From the NCBI GenBank assembly GCA_016205905.1, contig JACQSP010000026.1, positions 1 through 20,976 of the forward strand: a DNA stretch of 20,976 nt. The letters are read 5' to 3'. The stretch is from Candidatus Woesearchaeota archaeon (lineage in GTDB: Archaea; Nanobdellota; Nanobdellia; Woesearchaeales; DSVV01). This document shows, in pieces, positions 1 through 7,697 of this stretch (within the stretch, counting starts at the first letter, position 1; the number at the start of each line of letters is the position of its first letter). The position numbers and the translations under genes were made by a program. The notes below the pieces were generated by a model, which saw nothing but the letters and a program-made list of their open reading frames with translations, was not told where the DNA came from and ran no database searches.

Positions 1-20
1 TAATCTGAAATATACAAAGT

Positions 21-86
21 GTTATGTCCGACAAATATAGTAAGTGACGCAATTTGTATAAAAAGTTACGTCACTTACTATACATT
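21..86. repeat. 66-bp palindromic repeat, copy 1
   Basis: Two 13-nt arms, 37-49 (ATAGTAAGTGACG) and 69-81, are exact reverse complements around a 19-nt spacer holding TTTGTATAAAAA. A second copy lies at 19662-19727 beside the recombinase gene; the two align over about 66 nt without gaps and begin with the same GTTATGT(C/T)CGACAAAT. A shorter inner inverted pair, ACAAAT 31-36 and ATTTGT 51-56, is also present. Function unknown. Confidence 0.75.
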
Positions 87-103
87 ACCGACGACAGAAG
101 AAA

Positions 104-112
104 CAAATTATA
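104..112 (+). promoter_or_regulatory. TATA box of the swivel-domain gene
   Basis: AAATTATAC is centred about 26 nt before the ATG at 134, the spacing of a leaderless archaeal transcript. No ribosome site precedes the ATG. Confidence 0.5.
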
Positions 113-133
113 CTAGTAAAAAAGTAATGGAAA

Positions 134-1174
134 ATGGAAAACAAAACTGAATGGATAAACAGATGGGCGGGCTCGTATACATTTATGTCATGCAGTTACT
201 GGGCTCCACAATATTCAAAGACTCTTAAAAGGTTATTGGGAAAAGGATTTGATAATGTTTTGTTTATCCATAAAAAAGGAACAGCCTCCTTTTTTGTCAG
301 GAATGACGAGTTTAAAGCATTTGGCAAATACTTAGCGCTAAAAACATTAAACAACGAATCTGAAGCAAAAGAACTACTTAAAAAATTAAAAGAAAATACA
401 GATTTAATAATCTCTTTAATGAATGAATTAGAAGGCAGTATTCTGACGCCAGAGCAATATGCCAGATTTTATCCTGTTTTTGAAAAGCATTTGGCATATC
501 ATAATTTTATGAAGAAGACAGTTGACTTTTTAAATCCAGAACTACTAGAAAAACTGCTGCCTGAATTTCAGGATGCAAGAATTTATTCTGAGTCTGTTTA
601 CAGCAGGACAGAACAGTTTTTTCGGTCTTTGGCAATGTCAATAGCGATTAAAGAAAATTATGACAAAGAAATTATTACTTGTTTAACACAGCAAGAGCTG
701 GAAACATATATTGAAACAGGAACTCTTCCAAATGAGAATGTATTAAGAGAACGTTTTGAAGCAAGTGCGATATTATTTGAAAATGGAGAAACTAAATTAT
801 TTACTGGTTCTGAATTTGTAGAATTAGAGAATAAATTTTTCCAATGCACTGGCGATGAAATTAAAGGTATTGTTGCTTTTAAGGGCAAGGTTATAGGGAA
901 ATGCAGGATAATTCATGATCCATTCAAAAAGCATGATTTTGATGAAGGGGATATTTTAATTACAGGTATGACTCGTCCAGAGTTCACACCTTTTATGAAA
1001 AAGGCTGGCGCGATAGTTACAGATGCTGGTGGTTTATTATGCCATGTCGCAATTACTGCAAGAGAAATGAAAATTCCATGCATAGTTGGTACAGAGAAAG
1101 CTACAAGAATATTTAAAGAAGGAGATATTGTAGAAGTTGATGCAGAAAATGGAATAATTAGGAAAGTGCAATAA
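134..1174 (+). CDS. Stand-alone PEP-utiliser swivel (phosphohistidine) domain protein
   Basis: The last 100 residues (about 245-346) match the mobile phosphohistidine domain of PEP synthase and pyruvate phosphate dikinase: a Gly-rich beta strand, DAGGLLCHVAITARE with the phospho-acceptor His at about residue 304, then IPCIVGTEKAT. The N-terminal 240 residues are mostly helical and I do not recognise them. There is no ATP-grasp domain and no PEP-binding TIM barrel, so at 346 residues it is far shorter than PEP synthase (about 750-800). In known systems this domain swings between two active sites carrying a phosphoryl group; here the partner, if any, must be another protein. The gene is monocistronic with its own TATA box. 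Swivel domain certain, role unknown. Confidence 0.75.
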   Translation: MENKTEWINRWAGSYTFMSCSYWAPQYSKTLKRLLGKGFDNVLFIHKKGTASFFVRNDEFKAFGKYLALKTLNNESEAKELLKKLKENTDLIISLMNELEGSILTPEQYARFYPVFEKHLAYHNFMKKTVDFLNPELLEKLLPEFQDARIYSESVYSRTEQFFRSLAMSIAIKENYDKEIITCLTQQELETYIETGTLPNENVLRERFEASAILFENGETKLFTGSEFVELENKFFQCTGDEIKGIVAFKGKVIGKCRIIHDPFKKHDFDEGDILITGMTRPEFTPFMKKAGAIVTDAGGLLCHVAITAREMKIPCIVGTEKATRIFKEGDIVEVDAENGIIRKVQ

Positions 1175-1209
1175 ATACAATAAATTTCGCAGTATAATTA
1201 TAAAGGTAT

Positions 1210-1438
1210 TTTTTCGTTCCTATGCGAAGCCATCAGTCTTATTATTATCTATTTCTTTATTTCCTATTTGATTGGACACGTTCATGAAGAAATAGTAAGA
1301 TAGTTTGAAAGTTAGAAAGCTTGACAGCTTGAAAGTGCGGCTCATACATTCCCACTTTCAAGCTTTCAGACCTTCAAGCTTTCAAACAGTTTCATGTAAC
1401 GTGGGACTGCGTCCCTAGAACTGATTGAGAGCGAAAAA
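1210..1438 (+). repeat. Structured intergenic element, copy 1 of 3
   Basis: This fills most of the 337-nt gap between the swivel gene and the pilin-like gene. The 5' part holds GTTCCTATGCGAAGCCATC (1216-1234) and TGATTGGACACGTTCATGA (1268-1286). The 3' part holds GTGGGACTGCGTCCCTAG (1401-1418), itself a GGGAC-TGC-GTCCC hairpin. CGTTCATGAA at 1279-1288 pairs with 1391-1401 apart from one bulged T. Between them is a separate hairpin built of GAAAGCTTGAAAG-like units (about 1303-1386). TTTTTTCG at the left edge pairs with CGAAAAAA at the right. Copies 2 and 3 are at 7390-7580 and 8880-9030, all on the plus strand. Confidence 0.7.
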
Positions 1439-1511
1439 AGGACTTGAAAAACAGGAAATCAAATAAACAATTACAAAAAAAAGTTAATTGACAGAAATAA
1501 GTTATAACTGT

Positions 1512-2135
1512 CTACGGCACTTTCACATAAATCTTTTTCACAGAATCGTATTTTTCTTTTCCTGTCATTGAATTTTCTGCGTTTGTTTTGTACGCCTGAA
1601 CATTGTACACATACAATCCAGCAGTTGCCTTTTTGTCGATGTTAAAAAATATTGTTCCAACCTCAAACTCATTTGGCTTAAGCTTTCCAATGTTTACTCT
1701 ATACATATTGTCTCCAATGCTTGTTCCCTGAATCCATTTGCTGCAGCAGGTTAGGTCAGTTGTACAGATTGCAGGAATATCAACTTCATTGCCTTCGTTA
1801 TCTTTTCCCGAGCCAAAATTGCATTCTACACTAAGATAAAAATAACCATCTTCTTTATTACGGTTGGCAATACCGACGCCAAATATGTCATGATCTCCCC
1901 TTTTGATTGTTTTTTGGTTAATGCCTATTGCTACCAATGACGCTGGATCCCTTAGCTTTGATTCAATCTGTGATTTTGTTTGGTCATCTAATTGTTGGCC
2001 TATATCATATGTTTGTATAAAAATGTTTTTTGCAAAATAAAAGCCAACACCTAACATTGCCAGAGAAAGAATTACCATTACTATGAAATTGATGCTGAGC
2101 TCAAAACCTTTTTTGTTTTTCATGTTTTTTATCAT
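1512..2135 (-). CDS. Pilin-like secreted or anchored protein (207 aa)
   Basis: The N-terminus has a short basic stretch (KNMKNKKGF) followed by one hydrophobic segment, about residues 15-35, containing LSINFIVMVILSLAMLGVG. This resembles the N-terminal helix of archaeal type IV pilin-like proteins. The rest is a beta-rich extracellular domain with four Cys between about residues 105 and 130 (VECNFG, ICTTDLTCC), suggesting disulfides. The 190-residue protein at 3638-4210 has the same N-terminal pattern (LSVNAIVVF...SMLGVG) and probably the same export route, but little similarity beyond it. No clear ribosome site is visible; the start may be the first ATG or the one four codons later. Last gene of a minus-strand envelope cluster. 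Exact function unknown. Confidence 0.65.
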   Translation of the reverse strand: MIKNMKNKKGFELSINFIVMVILSLAMLGVGFYFAKNIFIQTYDIGQQLDDQTKSQIESKLRDPASLVAIGINQKTIKRGDHDIFGVGIANRNKEDGYFYLSVECNFGSGKDNEGNEVDIPAICTTDLTCCSKWIQGTSIGDNMYRVNIGKLKPNEFEVGTIFFNIDKKATAGLYVYNVQAYKTNAENSMTGKEKYDSVKKIYVKVP

Positions 2136-2161
2136 TTCTTAATCATTTATTCTTTATCAAC

Positions 2162-2257
2162 TTATTCTTTAATTATTTTGTATAATACCAAGATAATAAC
2201 TAAAAGCCCTAAAATAATCGCTATCCATGAAATAATATTACTAATAATCTTTTTCAT
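2162..2257 (-). CDS. 31-residue single-span membrane peptide
   Basis: A short frame beginning MKKIISNIISWIAIILG and ending YKIIKE, with one hydrophobic span flanked by Lys. It has a strong ribosome site, GGGTGGT at 2262-2268, five bases before the ATG, which argues that it is real. It lies between the lipoprotein gene (88 nt upstream) and the pilin-like gene (26 nt downstream), all on the minus strand and probably cotranscribed. The 35-residue protein at 15031-15138 has the same layout: basic N-terminus, Ile-rich start, Trp at the head of the span, Lys near the end. Function unknown. Confidence 0.6.
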   Translation of the reverse strand: MKKIISNIISWIAIILGLLVIILVLYKIIKE

Positions 2258-2345
2258 GTTTACCACCCACTTTAACTACTTTATTTTAAGTTTAAATAAG
2301 ATTGTACCTGAATTATTTGTCTATACAATTTATTCTCTTTTTTAC

Positions 2346-3137
2346 TTACTTATCCTCTTCTACCTCAGCTTCCCCTGTAACAACCAAAAACATTTTCTGC
2401 GAGAATTTCTCTGTAAAACTGTCTCTTACAACCTCTTCTTCTCCTTTAGTGTTAATCTTTGTAACTTCATATTCTACTTTCATTGTTAAAGAAGTTTCCT
2501 GCTCTTTTTTTTCAGGGATATATGTTAATGGAACAAACTCTTTAATGCCTGCACCTATCTGTGTAAGTTCTTTGTTTACAGGCATCTGGCCGTAAAGTAT
2601 ATCGCCGCCCATTATTTTTACATCTTTAATTGTTAAAGGCAGGCTTACTTTCTCAGAAACATAATCCTTTAATGTGATTGTAATAATAATCTTGTCATTT
2701 GTTAAATCAAACGGCTTGTTGAATGTAACGCCTAATTCAAGATTCATATCATTCACTTTGGTTTCGCTGATTAACGGAATCTTGTTTACACTTTTTTCGT
2801 CAACACCTATAACACATTTGTCATCTTTGCAGAGATATTGAAGGTATTTGCCGTAAATCTTTTTGCTGCCCTTCTCTTCAAGGGGATATTTGCCTTCACA
2901 CTTTGGCTTTTTGCAGTCTTTTTCACAGCTGCACGTGTTTTCATTTGCTTTTGATTCGCAAACTAAATTCCCGCAACAGTTTAATTGTGCTGTTTTTATA
3001 CATTTATATCCTTCGCATTTTGTATCAAAACAAGCCTGCGAAGAGCAATCTGCATCTACTTTGCATTCTTTTTTTGCACAACCAGCTAGAACAAGAGGAA
3101 TTAATAAAATTATAAAAAATAAAAAAACTTTTTTCAA
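2346..3137 (-). CDS. Cys-rich lipoprotein
   Basis: A lipoprotein signal sequence (Lys start, FLFFIILLIPLV, lipobox LAGC) places the modified Cys at residue 20 when counted from the TTG start at 3137. A ribosome site GGTGA at 3143-3147 lies five bases before that TTG. A GTG three codons upstream (3146) is in frame but overlaps the ribosome site, so TTG is preferred. After the lipobox come about 65 residues dense in Cys (roughly a dozen, with patterns such as CxxDADC, NCCGNLVC and CSCEKDC), probably disulfide-linked. The remaining 170 residues look like a beta-sandwich domain. It is expected on the outer face of the membrane, and its neighbours are other envelope proteins. Ligand unknown. Confidence 0.7.
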   Translation of the reverse strand: MKKVFLFFIILLIPLVLAGCAKKECKVDADCSSQACFDTKCEGYKCIKTAQLNCCGNLVCESKANENTCSCEKDCKKPKCEGKYPLEEKGSKKIYGKYLQYLCKDDKCVIGVDEKSVNKIPLISETKVNDMNLELGVTFNKPFDLTNDKIIITITLKDYVSEKVSLPLTIKDVKIMGGDILYGQMPVNKELTQIGAGIKEFVPLTYIPEKKEQETSLTMKVEYEVTKINTKGEEEVVRDSFTEKFSQKMFLVVTGEAEVEEDK

Positions 3138-3214
3138 ATTTTTCACCTGCTATTATTCATATAATTATCTCATTTAACAATTAGATACTATTGGATTCAA
3201 TGAAAATAGGTATT

Positions 3215-3245
3215 AAACCCCACAACTCTGCTGCGATTGGGATTT
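3215..3245. other. Intergenic hairpin
   Basis: AAACCCCA (3215-3222) pairs with TGGGATTT (3238-3245) over eight positions including one G-U, with a 15-nt loop. It lies just after the two-TM gene on the minus strand, but the T-rich tract follows it on the plus strand, so a terminator for the minus-strand genes is not clearly supported. Confidence 0.3.
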
Positions 3246-3264
3246 TTATTTTTAATAAATTGCC

Positions 3265-3501
3265 TTACTTAACTATTTCGTATTCTCTCACTATTAATAT
3301 CATAAACAGTACTAAGACAATTGCACCTGCAACAAGATAAGATATTGCATTAAACAGTGAACCGCCTGAGACAGCTACAAAAAAGCCTATTGCCATGATT
3401 GCAAATCCCAGCCATAAGAATTTATCAAGCACAAGCTTCATGATTTCAAATTCCTGCTGTTCAGTTAATTGTTTTTTCCCGTTTTTTCCTTTTTTTGCCA
3501 T
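3265..3501 (-). CDS. Small two-TM membrane protein (78 aa)
   Basis: The N-terminal 25 residues are charged (MAKKGKNGKKQLTEQQEFE), followed by two hydrophobic segments at about residues 30-47 and 52-72, ending REYEIVK. The start was set at 3501 because GGCGGTGAT lies four bases upstream of that ATG; an ATG three codons earlier would sit on the ribosome site itself. It lies between the lipoprotein and the 190-residue pilin-like gene in one minus-strand cluster. The family is not recognised and no catalytic motif is seen. Confidence 0.65.
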   Translation of the reverse strand: MAKKGKNGKKQLTEQQEFEIMKLVLDKFLWLGFAIMAIGFFVAVSGGSLFNAISYLVAGAIVLVLFMILIVREYEIVK

Positions 3502-3637
3502 AATTATCACCGCCTTTTTTTAATATATCTTTTAATATGCACTTATTCATGTTTTGATTATTTCTATATTCAATTATTTCATATGTTTACTTTATTATCT
3601 ATTATTGTTTTAGGTCTTTAATAATAATAATTTTCCT

Positions 3638-4210
3638 TTAAGATACCACATTAAGGAAGAATTGTTTTTCTTCGTATGGGTCACCAAGTGAACCCCAGTC
3701 ACTAGTTAACTCTGGGTCAAAGGCGATCATAGTACATACATAACTTCCTGTACTTAATATGCCTGCCTCAGAAACATCAACTATTTTAATTTTATAACCT
3801 TTGCCTTCACTCGCTCCAACTGAAGATGCAATAGGTGATACTACCAACAAAGGGTCAGCTCCTGAACCACCTTCTACTATTCCTAATGACTCTCCTTTTG
3901 GTGTAATACAATCACTTATACCTATTTTAGCATTTTTTGCCTCTTCTGTATTTTTATTATAATAACCAATATCTAATTTTATCTCTTTGCCTTTTTTTAA
4001 TGTGACTTCTCTTGATATTGTAATTGGATCTTCAGCAGAAGGCGGGCTTTTCAGGTCTTGGATATTAACAACAGAAGTAATTCCGCTTCCGACATTTTCC
4101 CTTATTAAATTTGTTACATACAATCCTACACCTAACATAGAAAACGCTAAAACAAATACAACAATAGCATTCACAGATAAACTTAAATCAGCTTTTTTTG
4201 AGCCTCTCAT
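3638..4210 (-). CDS. Pilin-like secreted or anchored protein (190 aa)
   Basis: It starts MRGSKKADLSLSVNAIVVF, a basic segment followed by one hydrophobic helix to about residue 36, then a beta-rich domain with Ser/Gly-rich loops and two Cys (DCITPKG and YVCTMIAF). This is the layout of archaeal type IV pilin-like proteins, with possible cleavage after the basic segment. The start is fixed by GAGGTG five bases before the ATG. First gene of the minus-strand envelope cluster and divergent from the RelA/SpoT gene, with which it shares a 191-nt intergenic region. No pilus assembly ATPase or prepilin peptidase is visible here, so assembly into a filament is unproven. Confidence 0.65.
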   Translation of the reverse strand: MRGSKKADLSLSVNAIVVFVLAFSMLGVGLYVTNLIRENVGSGITSVVNIQDLKSPPSAEDPITISREVTLKKGKEIKLDIGYYNKNTEEAKNAKIGISDCITPKGESLGIVEGGSGADPLLVVSPIASSVGASEGKGYKIKIVDVSEAGILSTGSYVCTMIAFDPELTSDWGSLGDPYEEKQFFLNVVS

Positions 4211-4343
4211 CTTTACACCTCTTTTTTATTAGCAGTTATTAATCCTATCTTAATTTTATTTTAATCTATAATTAACACTCTCTTAATCCTTTTTTCTAAC
4301 TTCTTTTTTGACATCTCTATTGTTAACTTGCTTTTTGGGTAAG

Positions 4344-4379
4344 TTTATTTATAAAGTTTTCGGAGAAAAGATTTATAAA
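4344..4379 (+). promoter_or_regulatory. TATA boxes of the RelA/SpoT homologue
   Basis: Two TATA-like boxes, GTTTATTTATAAAG (4344-4357) and AGATTTATAAATC (4368-4380). The second is centred about 28 nt before the ATG at 4402 and would give a leaderless message. The first may be an alternative start site. Confidence 0.5.
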
Positions 4380-4401
4380 TCTGTTAACCACACTATAATT
4401 T

Positions 4402-6303
4402 ATGAAATTAACAGAGCTCATTCAGGAAGTGCTTGCATACAATCCTAAGGCAGACATCAATCTAATTAGAAAAGCCTATATTCTGGCTGAAAAAGCGCAC
4501 AAAGGGCAGAAAAGGGAAGGCGGTGAAGAATACTTTTCACATCCAATTGAAGTTGCGAGAATTCTAATCAATCTTAAGGCAGACTCTTCTACAATCTGCG
4601 CTGCTTTACTGCATGATACTGTAGAAGATACTAACATCAGCATTGAAAAGGTAAAAGAATTGTTTGATGAAGAAATAGCTGATCTTGTGGAAGGCTTAAC
4701 TAAGTTCAACAAAATTCAATTTGAAACAAGGGAAGATTACACTTATGAAAATCTGAGAAAAATTCTTCTGGCAACTGCAAAAGATATCAGAGTTATGTTA
4801 ATCAAGCTTGCAGACAGGCTGCATAACATGCGCACCTTAAAATATGTGGCAGTTGACAAGCAAAAAAGGATTGCAAAGGAAACCATTGAAATCTATGCTC
4901 CGATTGCGCACAAATTGGGGATGTGGCGTGTTAAAGGTGAATTAGAGGATTTATCATTAAGGTTTCTTGAGCCTGATGTTTACAAATTCTTAAGGAATAA
5001 AATTTCTGAGAAGAGAGAAGAAAGGGAAAAGCATACTGCGGAAATAATAAAAGAAATAAAAAAACAATTGCTTGCAAAACAAATAGAGTCTGATATTTCT
5101 GGAAGGGCAAAATATTTTTACAGTATTTACAAAAAAATGAAACAAAAAAATATTGGGTTTAATGAAATTTATGACTTAATTGCCGTAAGAATTATTGTCA
5201 AGACAATTCCTGATTGCTACTCTGCATTGGGATTGATTCATGATTTATACAAGCCAATCCCGCACAGGTTTAAAGATTATATCTCTGTTCCAAAATCAAA
5301 TGACTACCAAAGTTTGCATACAACTGTGATAACTGACAAAGGCAAAATCCTTGAGTTTCAGATAAGGACAAGAGAAATGCATTATACTGCTGAAGACGGC
5401 ATAGCTGCGCACTGGCGCTATAAAGGAACAGAAAGAGATAAAATGTTTGATAAAAAAATATCATGGCTGAAACAATTATTGGAATGGAGAAATCTTTCAA
5501 GCACTTCATCAGAATTTATCGAAACATTAAAGATTGATTTGTTCGAGGATGAGATTGTTGTTTTCACGCCAAAAGGCGATCCTATTTCCCTACCAAAGGA
5601 ATCCACACCAGTTGATTTTGCATACATGGTGCATTCAAGCATAGGCGATTACTGCTCAAAAGCAATGGTTAATAATAAAATAATGCCTTTGGATACATCT
5701 CTTGAATCTGGTGATATTGTAGAAATTATAACAAACAAAGGCGCTAAACCTTCAAGGCAGTGGCTAAAATTTGTCAAAACCAACAAGGCCAGAAGCAAAA
5801 TAAAGGCAAATCTTAAAATGGAAATTGAGACGACTGAAAGAGATGATGAAGAAGAAACCATGCCTGCAGACATTGCCAAAGCGATACAGATTGTAGGAAA
5901 GAAAGCGCCATTAAAGATTTCAAAATGCTGCCATCCTAAATTGTATGAGCCAATTGTTGGCTTTTACACAAAAGACAAAAAGATAACTATTCACAAAAAA
6001 ACATGCCCTAATATTCATGCTCTTGATAAAAACAAGGAAGTGCCTGTATTGTGGACTGAAGACAGAAAATTGCCAGTCATGAAAATAAGCCTGACTTTGG
6101 CAGATAAAGTCGGTGCATTGGCAAGAGTGTTAAATATTATTGCATCATACAAAATTAATATAAAAAATATAACTACAAAGCCCAGAAAAGACAATGTGAT
6201 TACTACCATGTATTTGGAAGTTGATAACAAAATCAAAATGAAAGATATGCTTAATGAATTAAAGAAGGTAGATGCTGTGCTTAATATTAACGAGATAAAA
6301 TAG
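4402..6303 (+). CDS. rsh: Bifunctional RelA/SpoT homologue, (p)ppGpp synthetase/hydrolase
   Basis: All modules of a long RelA/SpoT homologue are present in order. The HD hydrolase domain (about 25-190) has SHP at 46-48, LLHDTVEDT with H71 and D72, and KLADRLHNM with D138. The synthetase domain (about 220-345) has GRAKYFYSIYKKM, RFKD at 289-292, DYQSLHTTV and EFQIRT. RFKD is the motif type of bifunctional enzymes; E. coli RelA has EFDD there. TGS spans about 385-446. A Zn-binding module around 505-540 has KCCHP and IHKKTC, and an ACT domain spans about 556-633. Both active sites look intact, so it should make and degrade (p)ppGpp. At 633 residues it is shorter than bacterial relatives (about 700-750), mainly between TGS and the Zn module. 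Long homologues are typical of bacteria and rare in archaea, so transfer is likely (inference). Confidence 0.93.
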   Translation: MKLTELIQEVLAYNPKADINLIRKAYILAEKAHKGQKREGGEEYFSHPIEVARILINLKADSSTICAALLHDTVEDTNISIEKVKELFDEEIADLVEGLTKFNKIQFETREDYTYENLRKILLATAKDIRVMLIKLADRLHNMRTLKYVAVDKQKRIAKETIEIYAPIAHKLGMWRVKGELEDLSLRFLEPDVYKFLRNKISEKREEREKHTAEIIKEIKKQLLAKQIESDISGRAKYFYSIYKKMKQKNIGFNEIYDLIAVRIIVKTIPDCYSALGLIHDLYKPIPHRFKDYISVPKSNDYQSLHTTVITDKGKILEFQIRTREMHYTAEDGIAAHWRYKGTERDKMFDKKISWLKQLLEWRNLSSTSSEFIETLKIDLFEDEIVVFTPKGDPISLPKESTPVDFAYMVHSSIGDYCSKAMVNNKIMPLDTSLESGDIVEIITNKGAKPSRQWLKFVKTNKARSKIKANLKMEIETTERDDEEETMPADIAKAIQIVGKKAPLKISKCCHPKLYEPIVGFYTKDKKITIHKKTCPNIHALDKNKEVPVLWTEDRKLPVMKISLTLADKVGALARVLNIIASYKINIKNITTKPRKDNVITTMYLEVDNKIKMKDMLNELKKVDAVLNINEIK

Positions 6304-6310
6304 TAGATAG

Positions 6311-6390
6311 TTAGCCGTAAGTCGTTTGTAGTATAATGAACGACTAACAACAGACGATCAACGACGAACGACTTACGGCCTACGATTAAC
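6311..6390. repeat. Inverted repeat of GTCGT-type units
   Basis: GCCGTAAGTCGTT (6314-6326) and AACGACTTACGGC (6367-6379) are perfect 13-bp reverse complements. The 40-nt loop consists of related ACGACTAAC / ACGATCAACGACGAACGAC units. It lies between the RelA/SpoT stop and the aminopeptidase ribosome site. Very similar unit strings form the inner hairpin at 8922-8984. It could be a processing or terminator hairpin, or simply a spreading simple palindrome. Confidence 0.65.
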
Positions 6391-6410
6391 GAGTTTAAAT
6401 GGTGATTTTA

Positions 6411-7340
6411 TTGAATAAAAATAATAAAGATAATAATGATAAAGAAAATACAAAAAGTATAAATAAAGACTATAGCGATTGGATAAAAGCTGGAGAAATA
6501 GCTTCCAAAGTCAGAGAGTTTTCAAAAACAATAATTAAACCAGGAGCAAGACTGATTGATGTTGCAGATCAAATCGAACTTAAAATCAGAGAATTGGGTG
6601 CAATTTCGGCATTTCCTGTAAATCTTTCACATGATTCTTTTGCAGCACATTGCACCCCAATTTCAGAAGATGAAACTGTTTTGGACAAACAGCTGCTTAA
6701 GGTTGATATTGGTGTTTGTTATAATGGTGCAATTGGCGATACAGCTTACACTGTTGATTTCTCTGGAAACCATGCAAAACTAGTTGAGGCAAGCAAAAAA
6801 GCTGTGGAAAATGCGCTTAAAATCCTCAAGATTGGCACAACACTTGGAGAAATTGGCAAGGTTATTGAAGACACAATAACAGGTTATGGTTTTCAGCCAA
6901 TAAGAAATCTGTCTGGACATGGCTTGGATTTGTTTAAGATTCATACTGCTCCAACTGTGCCCAATTACGACACAAAAGATAACACTATGCTTGAGAAAGG
7001 AATGATTATTGCAATTGAACCTTTCGCAACAACAGGCGGCGGACGAATAAGAGATACAACTCACGCTGAAATATTTATGAAAATTTCTGACAAACCAATT
7101 AGAGATGTTTTTGCAAGAACAGTGTTTGAAGAAATCAAGACATTTGAAGGGCTGCCATTTTCAAGACGAGCATTGGCAAAAAAGTTTCCATTGCCAAGAC
7201 TAAATCTTGCATTACGGCAGTTGATTCTTAACGGAAACCTACAGGAATATCCTCCACTGCAAGAAGTTAACCAAGGAATGGTAAGCCAGCATGAGCATAC
7301 ATTGCTGATAGAGGATGAAGTTATTGTGCTGACGAAATGA
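6411..7340 (+). CDS. map: Type II methionine aminopeptidase
   Basis: Removes the initiator Met from new proteins in the cytoplasm, using two divalent metals. The five ligands are visible: D99 (KVDIG), D110 (IGDTAY), H170 (LSGHGL), E203 (IAIEPF) and E295 (QHEHTL), numbered from the TTG start, with the spacing of archaeal type II enzymes. The insert after the His region and the length (about 295 without the tail) fit that class. The start is set at TTG 6411 because GGTGAT at 6401-6406 sits four bases before it; an in-frame ATG at 6399 lies just before the ribosome site and would add four residues. Odd: about 22 Lys/Asn/Asp-rich residues precede the fold. The initiator tRNA-Met gene follows. Confidence 0.9.
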   Translation: MNKNNKDNNDKENTKSINKDYSDWIKAGEIASKVREFSKTIIKPGARLIDVADQIELKIRELGAISAFPVNLSHDSFAAHCTPISEDETVLDKQLLKVDIGVCYNGAIGDTAYTVDFSGNHAKLVEASKKAVENALKILKIGTTLGEIGKVIEDTITGYGFQPIRNLSGHGLDLFKIHTAPTVPNYDTKDNTMLEKGMIIAIEPFATTGGGRIRDTTHAEIFMKISDKPIRDVFARTVFEEIKTFEGLPFSRRALAKKFPLPRLNLALRQLILNGNLQEYPPLQEVNQGMVSQHEHTLLIEDEVIVLTK

Positions 7341-7389
7341 ATTAGTTTCTTATTTTTTGTTGAAAAATAATTGAATTTTCATATTTGTT

Positions 7390-7580
7390 CAGTTCCTGAG
7401 CGAAGCCACCCGTCCACTCTTATTTATTTATCATTTCCCACCTGATTGGACACGTTCATGATTATTTATTTTAGGTTTTATTATATTAAACTTGAATTAT
7501 GAGTATGACGCTTAAAAAACGTAAAAAACTTTTAGTGAAACGGTGGACTGCGTCCCTAGAACTGATTGTGAGTGGAAGAA
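7390..7580 (+). repeat. Structured intergenic element, copy 2 of 3
   Basis: This occupies most of the 357-nt gap between the aminopeptidase and the initiator tRNA. It repeats copy 1 closely at both ends: AGTTCCTGAGCGAAGCCACC (7391-7410), CCTGATTGGACACGTTCATGA (7441-7461) and, at 7541-7569, GGTGGACTGCGTCCCTAG followed by AACTGATTG. TCCACTC (7413-7419) pairs with GAGTGGA (7570-7576). The middle, about 7462-7540, is unrelated AT-rich sequence, so ends are conserved and the middle varies. Confidence 0.7.
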
Positions 7581-7659
7581 AGATATCAAAAATATTAAGA
7601 AACAAGAGTATCTAAATAAATACGTTTTTTTAATTTCTTGCACACTTTTTCTTTTAATA

Positions 7660-7672
7660 ATATTTATAAAGG
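7660..7672 (+). promoter_or_regulatory. TATA box of the initiator tRNA gene
   Basis: ATATTTATAAAGG is centred about 31 nt before the first base of the mature tRNA. Confidence 0.5.
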
Positions 7673-7697
7673 GATTGTCTATACTTAATAATAAAAC

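Noticed and set aside
1210..1440. Box C/D guide RNA reading of the three-copy element (CTGA and ATGA motifs)
   Set aside because: The motifs are not at matching positions in the third copy, and the long variable inner hairpins do not fit the compact C/D layout.
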